From contig JACVRA010000709.1 in assembly GCA_019828545.1 (NCBI GenBank), positions 10,376 through 40,750 of the forward strand: a stretch of DNA of 30,375 bases. The letters run 5' to 3'. A model generated the notes under the pieces. The model searched no databases. It was not told the DNA's origin and saw nothing but the letters and a program-made list of their open reading frames with translations. The translations under genes and the position numbers were made by a program. This document shows positions 13,304 to 23,939 of this stretch, in pieces. This stretch comes from Paracamarosporium sp. OC-R06-R3 (taxonomy: Eukaryota; Ascomycota; Dothideomycetes; Pleosporales; Didymosphaeriaceae). How positions within the stretch are numbered: position 1 is the stretch's first letter; the number at the start of each line of letters is the position of its first letter.

Positions 13304-14245
13304 TCAGTGCTCTTCCGCGTGTGGGGGAAGTCCCTGCCTCAGCCTCGCCATTCTCTCCTCGTGCCCAGTGATGGTGACATAGTCAGTTTCCTTCTTCAAG
13401 TTGCCGAGGAGGATCTCCTTCCTCTCCGCTTCCAGAGCGGGAGTCATGTCCTTGAACAGAGTGAACTTGGCCATGTTGTTGCGGGGCGGGTTACCGAAGA
13501 GCGTGAACCGCTGGACATGGTCGCGGATCTCGTCACCGGTATTTGGGTGCATAAAGCAGCCCAATGGGCCGCGGTTGATGACGAGCCATGGGATGAAGGC
13601 TCCGAACTGCGCCGGGGTGTGGACGTTCACTTCCCACATTCCTGCTGTATGAGACGCCCATGGGGTCTCAAGGATGCAGTAGATTTTCAGCTCGGGGACT
13701 ATGTCGCTATCGTCAGCTCAGTTTCGACTATCAGCAGTAAAAGGAAGGAGTGTCTTGAAGAGACCAGGAGAAGGGATCAAGAAGATGGGCCGGTACAAAC
13801 ATTCTCGGCGGATGCGTTCGTGCAGCTTGTATGCGTACTCCTTCTCTTCCGGGTCATCCTGTTTGCAAGCATTTCTTGTCAGCTTCTGTTCCCAGCTCAG
13901 GTCGATGCCAAATCCACCAGTCTCATACGTACAATGTTGAAGTAGATGTGAACTTCGAAAGAAGGATGAGATCCATCCTTGATGATGGGATCCGCAAATT
14001 CAGTGTAAGTCTTGCTCAGTACTCCCGTCGGCACTGGCTTTAAACTGAGATTTGGGAGGCGTTCCCTGTACTAAGAGTAAGCGAATAGCCACCAATTTTA
14101 CCAACATCATTCTCTCTTACTGTGGCAGTGGGGGTTGACTTTCATAATCCTTCAAAAGATCTGGATATGTGTATGCTCGAAGGTATTCATCATATGGAAA
14201 GTCATCATCAGAGTCGTGGACTCGCGGTTGAATGTAGCGCGGCAT
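13304..14245 (-). CDS. DOPA 4,5-dioxygenase family extradiol dioxygenase
   Basis: Four exons (14245-14121, 14065-13933, 13858-13801 and 13698-13304), all phases consistent, give 236 residues. The family core is clear: FEVHIYFN (H81), ELHERIRREFPEL-type spacing, NVHTPAQFGAFIPWLVINRGPL at 130-151, and FMHPNTGDEIRDH (H156, H166). The histidines are candidate Fe(II) ligands. Relatives, such as Amanita DODA and many uncharacterised fungal homologues, cleave the catechol ring of L-DOPA or similar catechols to muconic semialdehydes. The N-terminal 75 residues precede the conserved core, an extension seen in some fungal members. The gene is divergent from the monooxygenase gene and shares a 626-bp intergenic region with it, which suggests co-expression: the flavoenzyme could make the catechol that this enzyme opens. 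Intron 3 has a weaker donor (GTTTGT). The true substrate is unknown. Confidence 0.88.
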
Positions 14246-14871
14246 TGTTGCTTTGATTCTTTCCCGACAAAAATGGTGTAAGTTATGAAGACAGAATATT
14301 GGAACTAAGTGATTGTTTTTAAGCTTGTAGACCACAGTTTACGTTGCACGAGTAGCCACTTTGATATAGCCATGTTTCTGGAGGGGTAAGCTTGGACCCT
14401 GTTTGATGACACGATCCGATACCGCACTCCGCAGATCGAACCCCTCAGAAGGCAATGGCTGGCCACCGCCACCAAAAGAGTGAATCCTAACAAGACTGCA
14501 TGTTGTGATGAGAAGGCTTCGTGCATCTGCAGCGATTCTGCACTCATTGCATTAGCTTGTGGCAAGCCTAGGCGGATCAATACCCCTCTCGACGGCCAAG
14601 ACGTAACCCCTGACGGAACCGAGTAAAAGCAACAAGGCTTCCTTCATTCAGCCTCCCACACTGCGGCTAGCTTGAAATCTTTGCTCGTATGATGGATGAC
14701 ACCACCAGGAAGTGTTGCCTTTGTGCACAGCTTACCGAACCCGGCCTAAAATCGTCACCACGGCCAAGCCTGATTTTGTTAACTTTGGTTGAGAAATGGA
14801 AAGCTCCTCTTTCAATTTTCTAAGAAGTGTTTACTTGAATTTTGAACTGTCTGATCTCAATTGCTATCACC
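14246..14871. promoter_or_regulatory. Shared divergent promoter region of the dioxygenase and monooxygenase genes
   Basis: This is the 626-bp gap between the divergent start codons at 14245 (minus) and 14872 (plus). No coding frame is convincing. Head-to-head placement of two ring-modifying oxygenases suggests joint regulation, but I recognise no specific operator. Confidence 0.5.
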
Positions 14872-16819
14872 ATGTCTGATACTTTCGATATCGTTATCAT
14901 TGGAGCTGGTCCGGTGGGACTTACTCTTGCCGCTGCCATCAGGCGAACTGGCCCATACACCATCAAAATTATCGACACAAAGCCTGATCCCACTTTGTGT
15001 GGGCGTGCTTCAGGAGTCCAAGGCAGAACCTTGGATTTCCTGGAGAACATGGGGCTCAAGTCCCATATCATGGCATGTGAACCGGGGAAGGTGTTTGAAG
15101 TCGCATTCTGGAACCCTTCAGAGGATGGGGAAGGAATCCGCCGAACGTCCAATGCGTACAGCTATCCCGATTTCATTGACACCAGATATCACCATTCCAC
15201 CATCATTCACCAGGGCCATATCGAGAGAATCCTGCTTGAAGATATCGCCAAGTCCTCCATTAAAGTCGACCGACCATGTACATTCTCAGACTTCCGAATG
15301 GTGGATGACAATGCCTACCCGGTTCAAGTCGACCTCAAATCTCCTGAAGGGAATACAACAGTACGAGCAAAATACTTGTTTGGAGCGGACGGGGCGAGAA
15401 GCCTTGTGAGAGAGAAGCTCGGGATTCCGATGCAACTCAAGGATCCAGTCACATTCGTGTGGAGTGTAATAGATGGCGTCGTCAAGACTGACTTCCCAGA
15501 CATCGGGGTAAGTAAATAAGGATTTACTTGTTTCTCTGTGACCTAACATTATCCTTAGATCAAATGCACCATTCACTCCAAATCCGGATCAAGTATGATC
15601 ATTCCCGAAGGCAGAAACCGTACGAGAATCTACGTCCAGCTGCAGCGCACGACAGATCCGAACGAAGAGCTGTGGTCCAAGTACAAGCAAGAAGACACCC
15701 AGAAACTAGCAAATAAAATATTCAGTCCCTACAAAATCGAGTGGGAAGAGGTGGATTGGTGGTCGATGTACCCCATAGGACAAAGGCTTGCAGAACACTA
15801 CACCGACCGCCATCGTGTGTTCATTGGAGGCGATGCATGTCATACACATAGCGTGAGTCTCTCTTGGAATGTGAATGTAAATGGAACGCATACTGACAAA
15901 TTCTCCATAGCCAAAAGCAGGCCAGGGCATGAACTACGGCATGTTTGACGCTCAAAACTTTGCCTGGAAGTTCCACCAGTTACAGAACGGGTTTGCCGCG
16001 CCATCGCTGCTCGACACGTACGAGCAAGAGCGGCGAAAGGCCGCGAACCAACTACTCGATTTCGACATCCGTTATGCCAGGCTCTTCAGCTCCCGCCCTG
16101 AAGCGGAGAAGGAGAAATCTAAGGGCGAAGAGACAGAGTTTATGAAGCTCCACCGGACGGCCGCGAGTTTCACTAGTGGCTATGAGGTTAATTACGGCAC
16201 AAATGGGCTGAACTGGAGCCAACCCGCCGGTGTTGTCAACTCGAAAGCCTTTGACCCAACCGGCGTCAAACTCGTCCCTGGTCGCACGTTCCCAACCTGC
16301 TCTGTCACCAGGGTAATCGATGCCCACCCGTGTGAGCTAGACCTCGAGGTTCCCTTCAACGGAGCCTGGCGCATCTACATCTTTGCCGGCGACGTTGCTG
16401 CCACCGGCAGCGCTATGGCCGACCTAGAGTCGCGTCTGGCTGCACCGGCTTCTTTCCTGCGCAAGCATGCGAAAGATACGACCTTGACTTGGGAGAACCG
16501 ACACGGCCCCCAATCTTCCTGCTTCACATTCTCGCTCGTCTACTGCAACAAGCGATCCGCTGTCGAGCTCAACGATGTAGCGCGGGGGTTCTTCGCACCG
16601 TATCGTTTTCACATCTATGCTGACGACATCTCCGCCTCTGGTGAGCGAGGTGTTCCAGGCAGAATCTACGAGAAGATGGGCTTCGACAAGGTCAAGGGTG
16701 GGGTGGCCATTGTCAGGCCCGACAACTTTGTCGCCTGTTGTCTGTCACTTGAGGATGGTGCCGTAACTGCGGATGCTATCAACGAGTACTTCCAGAACGT
16801 TGGCAGTACAGTGTCGTAG
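14872..16819 (+). CDS. FAD-dependent phenol 2-monooxygenase-family hydroxylase
   Basis: Three exons (14872-15507, 15559-15852 and 15911-16819), with introns bounded by GTAAGT/TTAG and GTGAGT/ATAG, give 612 residues. This is a class A flavoprotein aromatic hydroxylase. The ADP-binding GAGPVG is at 11-16, the DG motif GADGARS is at 171-177, and the second FAD motif GGDACHTHSPKAGQGMN starts at about 302 and spans exon junction 2. A thioredoxin-like C-terminal domain typical of phenol hydroxylases follows (about 430-612). Such enzymes ortho-hydroxylate phenols with NADPH and O2. In context it may hydroxylate a tyrosine-derived phenol to a catechol for the divergent extradiol dioxygenase; this is inference. 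An in-frame ATG at 14842 exists, but 14872 has the better context (caccATG) and places the Rossmann motif normally. Confidence 0.92.
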
Positions 16820-17165
16820 TGGGTTGGAGCGAGTGAAATGTCATTGACAAAGAATCGTCTGTCTTTCTAGGATTTTAGATTTGAGCAGGAAACTTTTTGA
16901 AAATAAATTTTATAGAACCAAAATGAATTTGTGTGAAAATTCTGATATTTAGACTCTTTGTTGATTTTGTGTCTTAGACTGTGTCTGTTTCTATATTTGT
17001 GTCTCTCAACTACTCACTCTTGTGGAGCGGATTCAGGATCTTGGCAAAATGAACGGAGAAACCAAAAACTATAACCAAAATAAATAATCTATATGGATGT
17101 CGTTTCTATTTCAAAATGATTGTAGCTGAGCTTGAAACTTCCGCCAACATAGTATACCAGCATAT
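16820..17165. other. Convergent intergenic region, A/T-rich 3' ends
   Basis: This separates the convergent 3' ends of the monooxygenase and aminotransferase genes. It is T/A-rich with repeated tttgtgtct-like stretches (about 16966-17005). No gene is seen; polyadenylation signals for both genes probably lie here, but none is diagnostic. Confidence 0.5.
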
Positions 17166-19099
17166 CTACTTGAGCTGAAAGCTTTCCCTCAAGGCGTCAC
17201 CGAACCGCTTCGTCGCCTCAGGCATAAGCTCTGGCTGCAACGAGGCGTAATTGATCCTGAAAAACATCGTGGACAGCGTCAATGTCGGATCCGGCTGGAA
17301 CCAGCTGCCCGGAACGATGAGGGTGCCCGCCTTTGCAGTAGCATTCCAAATTTCCGTCTCGATATCTTTAGGGCCGAGCATCTCAGCACTGGGGTGCAAC
17401 TGCCAGTTGATCCTGACCCAACCCTAAAAAGAACTCTTGTATTAGCATCCGATAATGCATCTTCATTGTGACCGAGACAATAGATAGAAAATAAGAGATA
17501 ACGGGAAAGCACTTACAAAGACACCTGCTTTCGGGACGTTCCATGACGCGACTTCCTTGGGAAGATTAGCCTCGCAGGCTCTCATGAGAGCATCGCGGCG
17601 GGTGGTATATCCGATCTGGAGATGGTTGAACCAGCGAAAGAGGCCCTCCATTTTCCACTGCTCAGCGAACAGCTTATAAAGGAAAGCCTGAGAGAATCCG
17701 CTGGGCTGCTGGAGGGATATCTCGTGTGCCCTGACGATGCGCTCCGTAATCTGCGCTGACGCTGTGATCCATCCGGTGCGGAGTCCCGGTGCCAGAATCT
17801 TCGAGCACGAGTCCATGCGATAGACCCGCCCATCGACGTCCAGCTTCAGGAAGCTGGGTAGCAGGTCCGCCATCGCCGTGGGTTTAATCAGCTCGGAGGC
17901 GTCCTTGGCCACCTCGCCTGCAAGCTGGAGGAAGTAGTATGGGTCGTCCTCTAAGATGATGATGTCGTGCTTGCTGGCCAGATTGTAGATCTCCTGGCGG
18001 CGCTGGGTCGACTGGGTCGAGCCCGTGGGGTTGTGGCCGGTCGGTACGGTGTAGAGCACGTGTGGTTTCTTGCTTCCCATCTTCTGCTCGTCCCAGGAGC
18101 TGAGGATATCGTCCATGTCGGACGGGATAGGACCTTCCTCGTCTAGCTTGATGCCTATCATCTTGACGCCCAGGGGATTGGCGCACTCAAAGGCGGTGGC
18201 GTATGTGTATTCGTCGGCCAGCGCGTAGGTTCCTCGTTCGGTGAAGGTGCGAAAGGCCAGCTCAAGGGCGGAGGTGTTTCCACCAGTCATGATGCATTTC
18301 CAGTCTTGGTAGGGGGGGTCATGGACAAACTTCTCGCGTTAGTCAACGTGCAAAACACTGTCTCCATGTTTCTGTGACTGAAATACCTTTGTCAGTTCGG
18401 TAACGAAGTCTACAAGTTGATGCGCCCCAGTTCCTTGGCCATACGTCAATGCGGATGAGAGATCTATTAGAATGCAATCAGTATCTGTTGAATTGAGCAT
18501 TCAATGTCTGACATACCGTATCCGCTCTTACCACCTTTCATGTCATACTTGTTGATCGTGAAAGAAGTCTCGTCCCATACTGCTTTGGCCGCATCTGAAC
18601 TTGGAATCGAGGGTACCTGGACGTTGATGTGATCGAATGGGTAGTACTGCGGAGAAGGAGCTCCTGGCCCGAGAGACAATACATCTATAATTGATTAGAT
18701 TCAAAGACAATCTCCCCGGGTGCACGCGAAGGTTTCATCTGTGAGGGTGTGGGAGGGGGGAATTGGGGTTGAGAGACTGACCATTAGCATCTAGGTGACG
18801 ATGCAAAGCTTGGAATATAGAAGACTGTCCAAAATGTTAATTGAGGGCGCAAAGGGAAAGCTATAACGCAGTGGAAATGCTTACCTGGCGAGTGGCCGCC
18901 TCTCGACTTAGCACGTCTAAAACAAACGGTTAACTATACATGATCGCAAGAACTTGTGCCGGGAGATTCTCACGGTCCCATCTCTTCGCCAAAGGCTTCC
19001 CACCGACGACCTGTAGTGGTTACCAAGTGATCAATTACTATTCCCCATCACGTAAAATACCTGCGTAGGACTAGATTGAATCCCATTTTGGACAGTCAT
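17166..19099 (-). CDS. aro8: Aromatic amino acid aminotransferase (Aro8/Aro9-like, PLP fold type I)
   Basis: Eight exons fit in phase: 19099-19061, 19010-18974, 18916-18885, 18824-18782, 18684-18517, 18463-18387, 18329-17517 and 17423-17166. The product is 488 residues, typical of Aro8. The N-terminus contains KPLAKRWDHVLSREAATRQ and LSLGPGAPSPQYYPF. Then come NPTGS at 232-236, EDDPYY at 259-264 and the PLP-lysine motif SCSKILAPGLRTGW (K309, R316). These enzymes interconvert tyrosine or phenylalanine with the arylpyruvates using 2-oxoglutarate; here it would supply 4-hydroxyphenylpyruvate to the HPPD. The most 5' exons are short (32-43 nt) and rest on splice signals plus family similarity. 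It is divergent from the MFS gene, but separated by 1.3 kb that contains repeat copy C. Confidence 0.9.
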
Positions 19100-20407
19100 G
19101 TTGGCGATGCGTTTAGATTGTTTGTTGTTTCTGAAGTGGTTGACAGCTGAGGGTGGTTTATTGTCTGGACACACGACAAGATGGAATGCCGATACTCGCA
19201 ATACCGGGGTGTCTGCCAGGTGAGCATGCTAGGTCACCTGATCTCAGCGCTAAGGGATTTACACCCCGGTGGTAGTGTGTAACCCGACGCAGGTCCTCTC
19301 TGAAGGATTATTTGTGGGTCGTCATGACGCTCAAAATACGGTATTGATATATGTAATTATCACGACAGAGCTGGGAGTCCCCAGCTACGTCAGCTGACGT
19401 GTGTTGTCTCAAGGCCACCAGCTTGTCAATATAATCATCATTGTAGAGTACAGGGCTCGGAATCCTTAGCGGGGTGTTGCAGCTTACATATGTTGGTATA
19501 AAGACGGAGACTCCGACATTTGTGCAGAAGGGAGCTGGAGTTGCTGACTAGGCGCACCGCGCAACTACCACCGTGGTACTGCAATTTGCGAAGCTCTGGC
19601 CGCCTATAGAAAATCCCTGCTATGTTCGCTCGCGTGGTGGCGTGCCCTCTCTTGTCCCTAGCGCCACAACGTCAGCCATCAACGTCAGACAGCGTCAGCC
19701 TTCAACGTCAAAAAATCATAGGCTAAACCTATGTCTAGCGTTTCTTCTCGACAGTCACTCCGTGCCGTACTTCTTATTCCGAGGACAGGATCAACTCCGT
19801 GAACTGTGAGAAAGGAATTATGGATGCGGCAAATCGGCACTGGTTCTCGTACTGTGCCACCAGCACCAACATCTTCCATCTCGATTGGCTTCGTCATTGG
19901 TTTGACGTCGACATGACCCATGATGTCGTGGGTACGTGATGGCAGGCAGATATGCCCTTTCCAGGTCCGTAGATGTTTCATTCCCATGTCTGTCATGTTC
20001 ATTGGACTCTCGTACAATACAATTTGGAACTAGTGAAGAGACGGGCCACAAGTTGGGCTAAAAGTAACTGGACAATGCTCAACTAGGTCATCGACCGAGG
20101 GAACCTTGGGCGGGAAGTTGCTATGCTGCGGATGCTCCCGCTGTTCAGGTGCGGGAAATTGCGTTTGAACAGTGCGTGGTGTCGGATATTCACGAACTGG
20201 TACTCCCCGAGAGCTGTGAGACTATATTAGGCCCTGTTGCCTTCTCTCCTCTTCCGTTCCTTCTCTTTCCTTCACTATAGCGAGCCTAGAAAGCATCGCA
20301 AGATACAATCTAAGCCTTGGTCATTCTCAAACTGATACCCCCCGAGAACCGTGAACCTACATTTGACCCTCTTCCCCTCACTTCACTTCTCCTCTCTTTC
20401 TTTCACT
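19100..20407. other. Divergent aminotransferase-MFS intergenic region with repeats
   Basis: No gene is convincing. It contains dispersed repeat copy C (19377-19525), a stretch with recurring caacgtcag (19670-19710), and the duplicated MFS leader (20187-20455). A minus-strand frame at 20017-19685 has no recognisable domain and is rejected as a gene. Confidence 0.5.
19377..19525 (+). repeat. Dispersed repeat, copy C
   Basis: Close match to copy A 10630-10776, including ccaccagcttgtcaatataa and gggctcggaatccttagcgg. It lacks the first 100 bp of copies A and B. It carries the same perfect palindrome ACGTCAGCTGACGT at 19387-19400. It lies between the divergent aminotransferase and MFS genes. Confidence 0.85.
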
Positions 20408-20455
20408 ATGGCGGGCCTGGAGAAACCACCGCAAGATCCAAGTCCTGCTTGCGAA
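20187..20455 (+). repeat. Tandem duplication of the MFS leader and start region (about 131-135 bp period)
   Basis: Segment 20187-20322 resembles 20323-20455: both run attc..actg.tac.ccccgaga and then a C/T-rich leader ending ctttc-ttcactat. In the downstream copy the start is ctATGgcgggcctggag. In the upstream copy the same place (20275-20291) reads ctatagcgagcctagaa. Each difference there is G-to-A, and it destroys the start codon. Confidence 0.8.
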
Positions 20456-22120
20456 CCCACATCTCCGATGTCGCATATGGAGTCCTTTGAGTCCTTTGAC
20501 CATGCCGGAAAAGGAAAGGAGCACGAAGAATCACTTCCGCCGTCCACACCGTCCACCACAACAGCGCCTGACAGAGATATGCCTAAGGATCTCCGGCCAG
20601 CGACACTTTCGCGAAGAGCTTCCGTCGTACCTGAAGCGGTTATCGTCGAACGGCGAAAGCGACGAGGTCTCCTCGCCAATCTCTCCTTGATACCAGAGGT
20701 TGACGACCCCTACCATTATGCCCGCAAGACAAAATGGCTCCTGACCATCCTCGTGGCATTTATGGGAATGGCTGGTCCCATGGGATCTACTATCATAGTC
20801 CCTGGGCTCAAGGACATCGCAGAGGCCTTCGATGCTTCCCATACCATTACGAACATGAATGCAGCCGTCTACATGCTCTCCATGGGAATCTTTCCGCTGT
20901 TCTGGTCCAGCTTCTCAGAGACGAGCGGGAGAAGGACAATATATATCGTCTCCTTTGGCCTCTTTGTGCTCTTCGGAGCCTTGGCTGCTGTTTCAACGAA
21001 TATGGCTATGCTGATCGTCTTCCGAACGTTCTCGGGAGGAGCTGCAGCATCCGTCCAAGCTGTCGGAGCAGGAACGATTGCCGACATATGGGAGGTCAAG
21101 GAGCGGGGCCGAGCAATGGGAATATTCTACTTGGGCCCCCTTTGTGGTCCACTCTTCGCACCAATCCTTGGCGGAGTACTAGCAGAAGAACTCGGCTGGC
21201 GGAGCACACAATGGTTCCTCGTAATATACGGCAGCATGACACTCCTCGTGCTAGTCTTCGTACTCCCCGAAACTCTGCGTTCGAAGACGCTCGCCGCTGC
21301 TTCCCTTCCTGCTTCTACTCCCGAGAAGCGACCAACCGGAAATCTCAAACGCGTCTCAACTACACAGTCTGTTGCCGAGAAGTCCAAATCTGTAGCCTCC
21401 CACCTCCGCCGCATCTTCGTCGATCCCTTCTCCATCCTACTCTACCTCCGTTTCCTTCCTGTCGCCCTCACAGTGTACTACGCCTCCATCACTTTCGCCT
21501 TCCTCTACTTTCTCAACATCTCCATCCAAAAAACATTCTCATCCGCTCCCTACAATTATTCCACCCTTGTCGTCGGCCTCCTTTATATCCCCAGCTCCGT
21601 CGGATATATGCTCGCATCTCTCTTGGGTGGAGTCTGGATTGACCGCATCATGCACCGAGAAGCGCGAAAAGCCGGCCGCTACGACGACAAGGGCAAACTA
21701 ATCTTCCGCCCCGAAGACCGGATGCGTGAAAACGCGTGGATAGCAGCCTTTCTCTGGCCCGCGGCTCTCATCTGGTACGGCTGGACCACCGAGAAAGGCG
21801 TCATATGGATAGTGCCTATGGTCGCCAACTTCTTCTTCGGCATCGGATCCATGCTCATTACGTCTGTCAGCACCACCATGTTGACCGAGTTTATGCCGAG
21901 TAAAGGCTCGGCGGGGATGGCTATTAATAACTTCTGTAGGAATTTGTGTGTGTTTGGGGCTACGATTGCGGCGGATCCGGCGATTGATGCCATTGGGAAT
22001 GGCTGGTTGTTTACGATATTGGGGTTGTGGGCTTTGTCGACGGGTGGGTTGGTGCTGGTGGCTATGAACAGGCGTTCGGGGAGGTGGAGGGAGGAGATGG
22101 TTAAGGCGTTGGGGGAATAG
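20408..22120 (+). CDS. MFS transporter, DHA1 (drug:H+ antiporter) type
   Basis: Intronless, 570 residues from the ATG at 20408. A hydrophilic Ser/Pro/Arg-rich N-terminus of about 105 residues is followed by twelve predicted hydrophobic segments in two halves. The central cytoplasmic loop (about 300-345) contains KRPTGNLKRVSTTQ. The loop between membrane segments 2 and 3 carries SETSGRRTIYIVSF, the family motif A core; a second motif-like GGVWIDR lies in the C-terminal half. Relatives (Tpo1/Flu1/Qdr class) export polyamines, toxic compounds or fungal metabolites across the plasma membrane. In this setting it is a candidate exporter of the cluster product, which is inference. The open frame extends 57 nt upstream, but the duplicated leader and better context favour 20408. 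Codon use shifts toward G-rich synonymous codons in the last 250 bp. Confidence 0.93.
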   Translation: MAGLEKPPQDPSPACEPTSPMSHMESFESFDHAGKGKEHEESLPPSTPSTTTAPDRDMPKDLRPATLSRRASVVPEAVIVERRKRRGLLANLSLIPEVDDPYHYARKTKWLLTILVAFMGMAGPMGSTIIVPGLKDIAEAFDASHTITNMNAAVYMLSMGIFPLFWSSFSETSGRRTIYIVSFGLFVLFGALAAVSTNMAMLIVFRTFSGGAAASVQAVGAGTIADIWEVKERGRAMGIFYLGPLCGPLFAPILGGVLAEELGWRSTQWFLVIYGSMTLLVLVFVLPETLRSKTLAAASLPASTPEKRPTGNLKRVSTTQSVAEKSKSVASHLRRIFVDPFSILLYLRFLPVALTVYYASITFAFLYFLNISIQKTFSSAPYNYSTLVVGLLYIPSSVGYMLASLLGGVWIDRIMHREARKAGRYDDKGKLIFRPEDRMRENAWIAAFLWPAALIWYGWTTEKGVIWIVPMVANFFFGIGSMLITSVSTTMLTEFMPSKGSAGMAINNFCRNLCVFGATIAADPAIDAIGNGWLFTILGLWALSTGGLVLVAMNRRSGRWREEMVKALGE

Positions 22121-22597
22121 GGCATAGGGGAAATATGGCATTAGGAGTTAGGCGTTTGGGTTGAGTGGCTGGTCGATGCATGGAGGTATGAAGCGTAGTG
22201 CATGCAGACTTGACAGCGTCAAGGCATTAGACTCTTAAGCGTTTTCCTATGTATGTACATGCGTCTGGAGCTGTCTCTCTCCTATGTACCACTGGCATAT
22301 TTTATTCATGTACCACTGGAAACATCTTCTCTCCATGTCATTATAGTCTCCAACAGGTTCGTGGGATAGGGTGATGAGTGAATCGTGCATTTTCGACGCA
22401 CACGGTGACGAGATGACCGTTCGGTGAAATGTTCTTACTACCCAGATCTTCCCTTTTCGTGGCATTATGATATCTATGTAGCTTGGCAACTATCCTGTAG
22501 CATCCATCCTTCCATCTGGAGCACACCTCAATAGAGGCACTTCTGATCATCACTCGCTCGCAACCTCCCCTCCGTTGCAGAGTCAGGCACGAGAACC
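22121..22597. other. Intergenic region; no gene seen
   Basis: This follows the MFS stop codon. I see no coding sequence, repeat or RNA gene. Short open frames on the minus strand lack any recognisable feature. Confidence 0.4.
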
Positions 22598-22882
22598 TCA
22601 CTGATCACCTTGCCAATTGTCAGCAGGTGGTGATCTCAATATCTCCCCACGACGGGAGACATCCCAACACGCATTCCATACTCCCCGGTAAAAGCGAGCA
22701 CATTCAAAATCAGTGTTGCCTCCCGTATCTGCACCCAGGGCCACTGGAATATGGGGCTCGGCAACAGCGGCTGCAGAACCGCAGGAAGAAGCTCCAGGGG
22801 TGCAACACGGATCCTGTGGGATGGTAGTGTATGGACCCGAGTTTGCTACTAAGAATCCTGTTGTGATGGTCTTGTCTAGCAT
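22598..22882 (-). pseudogene. Amidase-signature family fragment, catalytically dead
   Basis: The minus-strand frame encodes 94 residues with the amidase signature: LDKTITTGF, NSGPYTTIPQDP, TPGASSCGSAAAVAEPHIPVALG, ADTGGN, then a garbled GVWN. Intact enzymes of this Ser-cisSer-Lys family have about 450-600 residues. Here both ends are missing. The serine that should follow TGG (the nucleophile position in TGGS) is asparagine, which could be a single G-to-A change. No continuation is seen on either side. It is a relic. Confidence 0.7.
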
Positions 22883-23939
22883 GTGGTCATGATCAGCAGG
22901 TGTGTGAGAGCATAGATGACGGACAACCCGGATATCAAGACCCCAGCTGCTCGTAAAATGCTAACAATAGACGCATTAGAGCCTGGATGGTGTCCTTTGC
23001 AGACTGTTGAGCGAGCCTATCTGGGCATGACTGTGATGTATTAACATGATATTGACTTTAACGAGAATAAACATGACCTTTTGTGTTCATCACATGTTTC
23101 ATACCCACTGCTAACCCATGTGATGGGCCTCTTCTATGCTTAGGAATCTTTCAGGAGCGCTCGTTTGTTTCAGCATCAAGTCTGGATCCACTGAGCTGTG
23201 AGTTGTTGTGGGTGGTCAAGGGGTCAAGGATAGCCACCAAGGTACACCCAGGCCTTCACCGTGTCGTCTCTTTTTTCAAAGCATTCGAGGAGATCTCGCG
23301 CATTGGTCTGGAACAGAGAGTCTATGATCCTTCAGTGAAACAATCATTTCAGTGGCCGTCAAGCGGTGCAGTAGTGGTGGGACGTGGTCGACAGTGTGTG
23401 CGCAGCGATCAGGTGATGAGCATGACCAGGATACAAATTGAGTAACCAACAAGTAGTCGCCCCCCGGATTCGCCAAGGGCCTGGCGAATCCGGGGGGCGA
23501 GTAGTCGGTAGCTCCGAAAGAGAAGTCGCTCTGTATCCCAAATACAGCATTCCTGGTAAAACAGACGGAATAGTACAGAGTAACCAATCAGGTCAATGTT
23601 TGATGCGCGTGGAACGTGGAGGACCAGACTATATAAAAACGTGCGAGTGCAGCATGCAAGCTGGCGCCTGGGAACAGGCCATGTGGACTCCCAAAACGTG
23701 GGTTTACTCCGAACAACGCCGAACTAACACTCCGATGTCGGGCACAGGCGCACTAACAGGTGATCTTGCTCATACTTAGATATAAAGAGACAGTCTCCCG
23801 ATGTCATTATCTCCGATTTTTAGCGTCACCACCCCACGAATGGCTTCATCTCTACTTGACACATAACATCCTTGGACTCCAACCCTCTGGCTCTTGGCAG
23901 TGTATGATCTTTGAAAATATATCAAAAGATTAAATCTCA
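22883..23939. other. Intergenic region with a perfect hairpin; no gene seen
   Basis: About 1 kb without a convincing gene. The only striking structure is the perfect inverted repeat at 23457-23500. Open frames across it exist on both strands but are explained by the GC-rich palindrome. Confidence 0.45.
23457..23500. repeat. Perfect 19-bp-arm hairpin with 6-nt loop
   Basis: Left arm 23457-23475 (containing CGCCCCCCGGATTCGCCA) and right arm 23482-23500 are exact reverse complements around agggcc. The octamer agtagtcg occurs immediately at both outer edges (23452-23459 and 23500-23507, partly overlapping the arms), as a target duplication would. Confidence 0.9.

Noticed and set aside
15286..15576. 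Minus-strand 96-codon frame over the monooxygenase intron 1
   Set aside because: Antisense shadow of exons 1 and 2, which encode clear FAD-monooxygenase motifs on the plus strand.
19685..20017. Minus-strand 110-codon open frame between aminotransferase and MFS genes
   Set aside because: No recognisable domain, biased composition or splice structure. Probably random in GC-moderate DNA.
20734..21642. 302-codon plus-strand open frame
   Set aside because: Alternative-frame shadow of the MFS transporter; it lacks hydrophobic periodicity and has no family resemblance.
23276..23779. Overlapping open frames on both strands across the hairpin at 23457-23500
   Set aside because: No domain similarity. 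The shared peptides RIRQGPGESGG and SPGPWRIRG arise from the palindrome itself.
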